Shown: piece by piece, positions 32,527 through 37,781 of the stretch
How the letters are laid out: each line of letters starts with the position of its first letter
Numbering within the stretch: the first letter of the stretch is position 1
NCBI GenBank assembly: GCA_016191785.1
Contig: JACPVJ010000208.1
Location: 1-37,781 of the forward strand
From: Myxococcales bacterium
Lineage (GTDB): Bacteria; Myxococcota_A; Polyangia; Polyangiales; Polyangiaceae
Direction of reading: 5' to 3'
Length of the DNA stretch: 37,781 bases
Translations under genes and position numbers: made by a program
The notes under the pieces: model-generated
Databases searched by the model: none
The model's input: the letters and a program-made list of their open reading frames with translations, nothing else
Told to the model about the DNA's origin: nothing

Positions 32527-33663
32527 CTACTGGCTTTCGACCGTCGACGGGGGCTTCGCCTTGGGCACCGCCTTCTGGGTTTGCTGCTGCTTGCCGCCGG
32601 CGGGCGCGGGCGCCTTCGCCGCCCCGGGCTTGGCGGCCTTGCGTTGGTCCGCGACCGGCTCTTCGTCCAGGGAGGCCAGCGCGCGCTGAGCGCGGTCGTC
32701 GTAGCCCGAGACGCCGATCAGCTGCTTGAAGGTGCGCCGGGCGCTCTCCCGGTCGCCCATCGCCCGATAGCAATCCGCGGCCTGCCACAGGGCCTCGTTG
32801 CCCACGCTCGAGCCTCGGTGCTTGCCGTTGATCGATTCGAACCGCGGCGCCGCCACCGAGCAACCGGATTCGTTCCGCGCCGACTGGGCGGCAAAGAGCT
32901 CGGCCATCGGAGCCTTGGTTCCGCCGCGATTGGCCACGCTGTCGAAGTTCTTCTGCGCCGCGCCGAAGCGCCGCGCGCGGTAGTCGACCATCCCTTGGTC
33001 GTAGTCCTGATCGCCGGAGTTGCCGTCGTCGAGGGTGAGCCCGGAGGTCGGCGACTTCTCGGCCTTCTGCTCCTCCACCTCGCCCGGCGCTGCGGCCGGC
33101 GGCGGGCTCGCGGCGAAGCCGCGCTCGGGGTCGTCGGCGCCCGCGCCGAGCTCGGCCTTCTTCGAGTCTCGCTCGGCGGTGCTCGGCCGCGCCTCGCTCG
33201 GCGGCTCCCCCGCGCGCGCCTTCGCGGGCATCGGCACCACCGTCACGGTCTCGTTCTCGCTCTCGGGGATGCCTCGCTCGGTGACCTGCAGGCTCTCTCG
33301 GGCGCCGGGCTTGGCGCGCAAGAAGAGCAGGCTCGAGCCGATCATCAGCAGCAGCAGCGCGGCCATGGCCAGCTGGGGTCGCATGGCGTACCCCGCCATC
33401 ACCGAGATGCTGCGCCCCAGGCGCTGCCGAAGCGGAAGCGCCGCCCGGGCGTTACGCTCGGCGTCCAGGATCCGTTGTTCCAGACCCGTGGGCGCCTCGA
33501 CCAGCGGAAGCCCGCCAATTTGCCGGGTTGCGCGCAGTCCCGACCCGATCCCGCGGCAGCGCGCGCAGTGGTCCATGTGGCGCCTCGCCGCGGCGCTCGT
33601 GAGCTCGTCCAGCTCGTCGTAGAGCAGGTCGAGCACCACCCGGTCGAACTTCTCGCAATCCAT
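32527..33663 (-). CDS. Zinc-binding anti-sigma factor with C-terminal TPR region
   Basis: A 378-residue membrane protein that should hold the adjacent ECF sigma factor inactive. The N-terminal anti-sigma domain has the zinc motif H-x3-C-x2-C (His29, Cys33, Cys36), with Cys3 as the probable fourth ligand. A single membrane segment (LAMAALLLLMIGSSLLFL, about 97-115) follows. The external part is a Pro/Ala/Glu-rich linker, then TPR-like helical pairs (about 225-330: DQGMVDYRARRFGAAQKNFD, ALWQAADCYRAMGDRESARR, GVSGYDDRAQRALASLDEEP) and a Lys/Ala/Pro tail. The ATG lies two bases after the sigma stop, so they form one operon. The TPR part could sense an envelope signal by protein binding; this is inference. 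Confidence 0.92.
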   Translation of the reverse strand: MDCEKFDRVVLDLLYDELDELTSAAARRHMDHCARCRGIGSGLRATRQIGGLPLVEAPTGLEQRILDAERNARAALPLRQRLGRSISVMAGYAMRPQLAMAALLLLMIGSSLLFLRAKPGARESLQVTERGIPESENETVTVVPMPAKARAGEPPSEARPSTAERDSKKAELGAGADDPERGFAASPPPAAAPGEVEEQKAEKSPTSGLTLDDGNSGDQDYDQGMVDYRARRFGAAQKNFDSVANRGGTKAPMAELFAAQSARNESGCSVAAPRFESINGKHRGSSVGNEALWQAADCYRAMGDRESARRTFKQLIGVSGYDDRAQRALASLDEEPVADQRKAAKPGAAKAPAPAGGKQQQTQKAVPKAKPPSTVESQ

Positions 33664-33665
33664 GG

Positions 33666-34286
33666 CTATCTCAGCGCGCGTGCGTACTCTTCGAAGTCAC
33701 TCAAGGCTTCTTGCAATCGATCCAGTGCGTAGCGCATTCGGCTCTTGACGGTGTTCTCTCCCACGCCGGTGATCTCGGCGATCTCCTTGAACGGAAGGTT
33801 GGCGACCTCGCGCAGCAGAAAGACCTCGCGCTGGTCGTCGGGCAGCTTCTCCACGGCGGACAAGATGCGTCCGGCGACCTCGCCCGCAACGGCCGTGCGC
33901 TCGACGCTGGCACGGGGGTGGGTGTCCGCCACGTGATCGACCAGGGGGCGCGAGTCCTCGCCGCTCGCGGTGACGGGCTGATCCAAGGACGGGTGGCGTC
34001 GGTGGGTCTGCTTGCGCAGATGGTCCACGCACAGGTTTCGCGCGATGGTGTAGAGCCAGGTCGAGAAGCGAGCCTCGTGCTTGAACTCGCTCGCGTTCTG
34101 CACCACGCGCAAGAACACGTCTTGGGTGACGTCTTCTGCGGTGTTGCCTTGGCGAACCTGGCGCAGCACGAAATTGTAGATCGGCGTCTTGTGACGCCTC
34201 ACCAAATCCGCGAACGCCTCACGGTCGCCTCGCTGGTAGCGCACCATGAGCATTTCGTCCGTCGTATCGCCCCGTGAAGTCGCCAT
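33666..34286 (-). CDS. ECF RNA polymerase sigma factor (RpoE-like)
   Basis: A 206-residue sigma-70-family factor of the extracytoplasmic-function class. Region 2 is GDREAFADLVRRHKTPIYNF through NTAEDVTQDVFLRVVQNASEF and FSTWLYTIARNLCVDHLRK. Region 4 is LPDDQREVFLLREVANLPFKEIAE, then a helix-turn-helix ending in ENTVKSRMRYALDRL. No region 3 is present, as expected. The linker between regions 2 and 4 is longer than usual (about 50 residues). It is followed two bases later by its zinc anti-sigma partner. A GGAACC sequence upstream on the minus strand (complement of 34338-34343) resembles ECF -35 elements, but I see no -10 at normal spacing, so autoregulation is unproven. Confidence 0.95.
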   Translation of the reverse strand: MATSRGDTTDEMLMVRYQRGDREAFADLVRRHKTPIYNFVLRQVRQGNTAEDVTQDVFLRVVQNASEFKHEARFSTWLYTIARNLCVDHLRKQTHRRHPSLDQPVTASGEDSRPLVDHVADTHPRASVERTAVAGEVAGRILSAVEKLPDDQREVFLLREVANLPFKEIAEITGVGENTVKSRMRYALDRLQEALSDFEEYARALR

Positions 34287-34678
34287 CCGTCACCCCGACC
34301 TGGGCAGGTGATGGACGAGCGCCCACGCTATTGGTTTGGTTCCGAAGAGCCCCCGGAAACGACCCGGGTCCCTTACCTCTGTCGGACGTCCCAACACGGG
34401 ATTCGATCTGCGGACGCCCCAAACGCTAGAGGACCGTGCGCCGCGCCGCCACTGTTCCATCGGTGCCCGGGCGCGGTTCGGAGCCGGCGGGGGCGCTGGC
34501 CCCCAGGGGGTCGAGCGCGGGCCTGTTGCACCCTCGCCAAATCCCGAACATAAGAGGGCGTTACTGCCGAGCCAGGATGGTGCCCCTAGGGCGCCGCAAC
34601 CCCGCTCTCCGATGGGCGTGGGGTCGGTGATCCGAAATGGCCTCATCCACCGTCTCAACACTCGAGAGAGGGACAACG
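34287..34678. other. Divergent promoter region between the ECF sigma gene and a periplasmic-protein gene
   Basis: No credible gene in this 392-base stretch. It contains a perfect GACCCGGGTC palindrome (34361-34370), a GGAACC element on the minus strand (34338-34343), a sigma-70-like promoter pair at 34526-34554, a hairpin at 34579-34595 and the ribosome-binding site of the downstream gene (GAGAGAGGG, 34664-34672). Confidence 0.65.
34526..34554 (+). promoter_or_regulatory. Candidate promoter with structured leader
   Basis: TTGCAC (34526-34531) and CATAAG (34549-34554) are 17 bases apart in an AT-richer patch. Transcription from about 34561 would give a leader of near 118 bases. The leader contains a 7-bp stem GGTGCCC/GGGCGCC with a CTA loop (34579-34595, one G-U pair). 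Confidence 0.35.
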
Positions 34679-35635
34679 ATGCAACTCTGGAAGGCATTCG
34701 CGTTGCCGCTGATCGCGGCGCTCACTTTCGCACCTGTCGCCGCGGCACAGGGAACGGCCGCTCCGAAGGCGGGCGCGGAGGCGAAGCCCGCCGAGAAGAC
34801 GGACGCGAAGAAGGCGGACGAGGCGAAGGCCGACCCGAAGGCGGATCCCAAGGACGCCAAGAAGGCCGACCCCAAGAAGGCGGACCCGAAGAAGGCCGAT
34901 CCGGCCAAGCCGGCGGACGCGCCGCCCGCCGCGGACCCCGCCAAGCCTGCGGAAGGTGAGAAGAAGCCCGAGGTCGCGGCGGACCCTGCGAAGCCCAGCA
35001 CGCCCAAGCCCGCCGCCGCCGGCGGGGCGATGGATGGCCCGACCTACCAGGTGCGCTTGCGCGAGCTCGAGGCGCGGGTCGACGAGCTGAAAGAGCAGAT
35101 CCGTCGGAGCCACACCCGCCTCAGCCTGCTGAGCGAGACCATCTTGTCGGGCGGGGTGGGTGGAGCCCGCGCCGAGGTCAAGTTCACCAACGACATGAGC
35201 AGCGTTTTCCGCCTCAATCGCGCGCTCTTCGTGCTCGACGGAGCCGTGCAGTACAACAAACAGGACGACACCGGCGCCCTCGCGGCGCAGAAAGAAATCC
35301 CGATCTTCGCCGGCTCGGTGCCTCCCGGGGATCACACGCTGCAGGTGCTCTTGCAGTTCCAGGGCCACGGCTACGGCGTGTTCTCGTACCTCCGTGGCTA
35401 CCGCTTCGAAGTGAAGTCCTCGCACTCGTTCACGGTCACCGAAGGCAAGACCATGGAGCTCGAGGCCATCGCCTACGAAAAGGGCGGCGTGACCACGCCG
35501 GTCGAGCAGCGCCCGGCGGTGCGCTTCGTCGAGAAGCTCCGGACCGGCGGGACGTCGGCATCGCCTTCCGGCGGCGCCAGCAATCAAAAGTCCGGGCTCT
35601 CCGGTTCGTTCTCGTTCGGCTCTGGAGGGAAGTGA
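34679..35635 (+). CDS. Periplasmic protein with Lys/Asp/Pro linker, coiled coil and beta domain
   Basis: A 318-residue exported protein. The signal peptide (MQLWKAFALPLIAALTFAPV) is cut after AAAQ near residue 22. Residues about 22-115 are a low-complexity linker built from KADPK/KPAD-like units. A coiled coil follows (VRLRELEARVDELKEQIRRS, about 122-150), then a beta-rich domain (AEVKFTND, RALFVLDGAVQYNK, IPIFAGSVPPGDHTLQVLLQ, GYRFEVKSSHSFTVTEGKTM) and a Gly/Ser tail. I recognise no family with certainty; homologues are sometimes mislabelled dihydrolipoamide acetyltransferase because of the linker, which it is not. The ATG at 34679 is set by GAGAGAGGG six bases upstream. The stop shares a base with the TPR gene start (TGATG), so the two probably work together in the envelope. 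Confidence 0.83.
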   Translation: MQLWKAFALPLIAALTFAPVAAAQGTAAPKAGAEAKPAEKTDAKKADEAKADPKADPKDAKKADPKKADPKKADPAKPADAPPAADPAKPAEGEKKPEVAADPAKPSTPKPAAAGGAMDGPTYQVRLRELEARVDELKEQIRRSHTRLSLLSETILSGGVGGARAEVKFTNDMSSVFRLNRALFVLDGAVQYNKQDDTGALAAQKEIPIFAGSVPPGDHTLQVLLQFQGHGYGVFSYLRGYRFEVKSSHSFTVTEGKTMELEAIAYEKGGVTTPVEQRPAVRFVEKLRTGGTSASPSGGASNQKSGLSGSFSFGSGGK

Positions 35636-37781
35636 TGATCAGCGGTTCCGGAGCTTCGCCGCGTGCCGGCTGGCTCGACCTGCGCCGCGCGCTCGCGCCG
35701 CGCTTCATCGCGCTCGGCGCCGCGCTGGCTGCGCTCGCGCTGGCCGACCCGGCTCTTGCGCTGTCCGCCTCCGAGGCCCGAACGCGGGCCGAGTCGGCCA
35801 TCGCCGGGGTCGAGGGTGGCGTCGGGAACGTCCAGAAGGCCGCCGCGCGCGCCACCAAGCAGAAGATGACGCCGGCGCAGCGCATCGCCGCCGGCGACAT
35901 CCTGTTCCGAAACAAGGACTACGAGCGGGCGATCGAGGTGTTCTCGCAGGTCGTGGAGCTCGGTCGCCAGGGCCGCGCGGACGCCGCGGCGCAGGCCGAC
36001 GGCCTGTTCTACCTGGGCGAGAGCTACTTCAAATCCAAGCAGTACCTCTCCGCCCGCCGGGCCTACCGCGAGATCCTCGAGAAGTCCTCGGCCAGTCCGT
36101 ACGACAGCTACGCCGGTCGCGCCGTCAGTCGTCTGGTCGACGTCTCGCTGCGCACGCAGAACTACGACGTGCTCGACGAGGTGTTCGCCAAGCTCTCGTC
36201 GCTGCCGACCTCGGACAGCAGCGGCTCGCTGCAGTACGCCCGGGGCAAGGCGCTGTTCGCCAAGAAGGACTACGACGCTGCCAAGGTGTCCATCGGCAAC
36301 GTGCCCACGACCGGGGCGTGGGGGCTTCAAGGGCAGTATCTGCTCGGTGTGATCCTGGTGAAGCAAGCGACGCCCGCGGTCGATCCGGCGACGGAGAAGG
36401 TGGACAAAGAGACCGCCAGCATCGTCAGCAAGGGCGCCACCGAGGCCGTGCCGACCGCGCGCTACGCCGCGGCGATCGAGCAGTTCCGGCGCGTCACCCG
36501 GATGAAGGCCGAGACCGAGGCGCAGAAGCACGTGATCGATCTGGCCTGGATGGCCATCGGGCGGCTCTTCTACGAGACCGACAACTTCCTCGACGCCGCC
36601 GACGCGTACAGCCACGTCGATCGCAAGAGCCCCGAGTTCTCGGGCATGCTCTACGAGCTGGCCTGGGTCTACGTTCGCCTCGGGGACTACCAGCGCGCAC
36701 AGCGCTCGCTCGAGGTTCTGGCCGTCACCGATCCGGACAACCTGCGCTTCGCCGACGGCTCGCTCTTGCGCGCCGACTTGATGCTTCGCTCGGGCCAGTT
36801 CGAGAAGGCCCTCACCCTCTACAAGAGCGTGCGCAGCCGCTTCGATCCGATCCGCGAGCAGGTCACCACCTTCCTGGCCGACACCCAGGATCCGGCCATC
36901 TACTACGACAAGCTGGTGGGCGAGCAGCTCGGCTCCGAGAAGGGCGGCCTCTCGCCGGTGGTCATCCAGTGGGCCCGGGAAGAGGCCGAGAACGACCGCG
37001 CCTTCGGCATGATCGACGACGTGACCGCGTCCCGTGACCTCCTCAAGAAGTCGCGTCGACTGGTCACCAAGCTGAACGCCGTGCTCGGGTCGGGCACGCG
37101 CATGCGGGCCTTCCCCGAGCTGGTGGCCGCGATGGAACAAGCACTGGGCTTGCTCAACAAGTCGGGCCAGGCGCGGCGCACGTTGGCGCAGGGCATGGAC
37201 GACGAAGCCGGCAGCGCCGGCGGTGAGCTCGAGAAGGTGCGCTCCGAGCGGCGCGCGCTGATGAAGCGCATGGATCAGCTGCCGGTGAACCCCGGCGATT
37301 TCGCGCAGCGCGAGGCGTCCGGCGAGAAGCAATGGAACAAGGTGAGCCAGCGGCTGCAGCAGCTCGAGCTCGAGTCGGACAAGCTTCAAGCCATCGTCAA
37401 CGGTCTGAAGCGTGTGCTCAAAGACGCCGACAAGTTCGGCGTCACCAGCGACGCCACCAGCCGCCAGCGCTTCCAGGCCGAGATCACCGCCAACGAGAAG
37501 GATCTCGCGGCCTACAAGAAGCGCATCACCGAGTTCCGCGAGATGGTCGACATGGGGCGCGTGCAGATCGGCTTCGGCGACCAGCGCTACGTGGATGACG
37601 ATCAGGTCCGGCGGCGCTTCCGAGAAGTGTTCAACCGCGAGGTCGAGCTCGTGGCCGGCGGCGGCGATCCCGGGGCCGCGGACTACGCTCGGCAGATCCA
37701 GCCCATCTTGCGGCGCGCCAACACCGTCGAGGACGCCCTCGAGCAGACCAAGGGGCGCCTCGAGCGCGAGGCCGACGCCCA
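35635..37781 (+). CDS. Large exported TPR protein (partial, runs off the window)
   Basis: At least 715 residues are visible and the stop lies beyond the window. A signal sequence (IALGAALAALALADPALALS) ends near residue 45. Residues about 80-420 are TPR-like pairs: AAGDILFRNKDYERAIEVFS, GLFYLGESYFKSKQYLSARR, YARGKALFAKKDYDAAKVSI, AIGRLFYETDNFLDAADAYS, LAWVYVRLGDYQRAQRSLEV and LLRADLMLRSGQFEKALTLY. The remainder is long helical, probably coiled coil (VSQRLQQLELESDKLQAIVN, EKDLAAYKKRITEFREMVDM). It should be a periplasmic scaffold. It is coupled by TGATG to the preceding coiled-coil/beta protein. Large TPR proteins of this kind occur in myxobacterial gliding-motility (Glt/Agl) and related envelope complexes, but I cannot assign it to one. 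Confidence 0.85.
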   Translation, partial: MISGSGASPRAGWLDLRRALAPRFIALGAALAALALADPALALSASEARTRAESAIAGVEGGVGNVQKAAARATKQKMTPAQRIAAGDILFRNKDYERAIEVFSQVVELGRQGRADAAAQADGLFYLGESYFKSKQYLSARRAYREILEKSSASPYDSYAGRAVSRLVDVSLRTQNYDVLDEVFAKLSSLPTSDSSGSLQYARGKALFAKKDYDAAKVSIGNVPTTGAWGLQGQYLLGVILVKQATPAVDPATEKVDKETASIVSKGATEAVPTARYAAAIEQFRRVTRMKAETEAQKHVIDLAWMAIGRLFYETDNFLDAADAYSHVDRKSPEFSGMLYELAWVYVRLGDYQRAQRSLEVLAVTDPDNLRFADGSLLRADLMLRSGQFEKALTLYKSVRSRFDPIREQVTTFLADTQDPAIYYDKLVGEQLGSEKGGLSPVVIQWAREEAENDRAFGMIDDVTASRDLLKKSRRLVTKLNAVLGSGTRMRAFPELVAAMEQALGLLNKSGQARRTLAQGMDDEAGSAGGELEKVRSERRALMKRMDQLPVNPGDFAQREASGEKQWNKVSQRLQQLELESDKLQAIVNGLKRVLKDADKFGVTSDATSRQRFQAEITANEKDLAAYKKRITEFREMVDMGRVQIGFGDQRYVDDDQVRRRFREVFNREVELVAGGGDPGAADYARQIQPILRRANTVEDALEQTKGRLEREADA

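Noticed and set aside
32150..32689. Plus-strand open frame with CKERPRGGQ repeats and an Ala/Phe-rich hydrophobic run
   Set aside because: It crosses two repeat arrays and runs antisense into the anti-sigma gene; no ribosome-binding site or family resemblance.
34338..34370. Autoregulatory ECF promoter for the sigma gene
   Set aside because: A GGAACC -35-like element exists, but the nearest CGTC is 21 bases away, too far for a usual ECF promoter.
35584..37389. Long minus-strand frame opposite the TPR protein
   Set aside because: The plus frame has signal peptide, TPR periodicity and coupling to the upstream gene; the minus frame has none of these.

Overview
The window is very GC-rich, densely coding chromosomal DNA from a bacterium. 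The gene content points to a myxobacterium (Myxococcota, most likely the Polyangiales/Sorangium side). It has several Hanks-type Ser/Thr kinases, a zinc-ribbon/FHA protein next to a PP2C phosphatase, a deltaproteobacterial-type PilZ protein, Cys-rich and Gly/Ser-linker lipoproteins, TPR envelope proteins, frequent GTG starts and many 1-4 base stop/start overlaps. The taxon is inferred from content, not from a marker gene. I see no rRNA, tRNA, CRISPR array, insertion sequence or prophage.

Layout. 1-602: start of a Ser/Thr kinase on the minus strand, cut by the window edge. 696-4260: M50 protease, scpA and scpB in one tight plus-strand operon (condensin accessory subunits with unusual low-complexity tails). 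4279-8139: small HTH regulator, lamin-tail lipoprotein, TldE/PmbA homologue and a membrane protein. 8138-10174: larB-larC for the nickel-pincer nucleotide cofactor. 16535-10183 (minus): outer-membrane-like protein, zinc-ribbon/FHA protein, PP2C phosphatase, DppB/DppC-type permeases and a thioredoxin-rhodanese fusion. 16676-17083: small poly-Asp-tailed protein with its own promoter-like sequence. 24769-17087 (minus): a nine-gene co-directional run of PHP phosphatase, flippase-like membrane protein, exported protein, Ser/Thr kinase, Cys-rich lipoprotein, SUMF1-fold protein, TrmJ-like methyltransferase, threonine aldolase and TPR lipoprotein. 25009-28986: roadblock-like protein, ArsA-like ATPase, and the GTPases Era and Der in a coupled pair. 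29102-32128: a large GT39-type glycosyltransferase and a PilZ protein. 32129-32526: a repeat-filled convergent spacer. 32527-34286: ECF sigma factor and zinc-binding anti-sigma factor. 34679-37781: a periplasmic coiled-coil/beta protein coupled to a large TPR protein that runs off the window.

How the genes fit together. Housekeeping functions (ScpAB, Era, Der, TrmJ) are interleaved with a rich phospho-signalling layer (two kinases, PP2C, FHA, PilZ, ECF/anti-sigma) and an envelope layer (lipoproteins, TPR proteins, glycosyltransferase, PHP phosphatase, flippase-like protein). The least ordinary items are the 51-bp hairpin repeat array at 32135-32330, the oppositely charged tails on ScpA/ScpB, the enlarged loop in the DppB-like permease, the orphan larBC pair with a His-rich LarC, and the SUMF1 protein without catalytic cysteines. 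I did not find a clear, self-contained new defence or mobile system.
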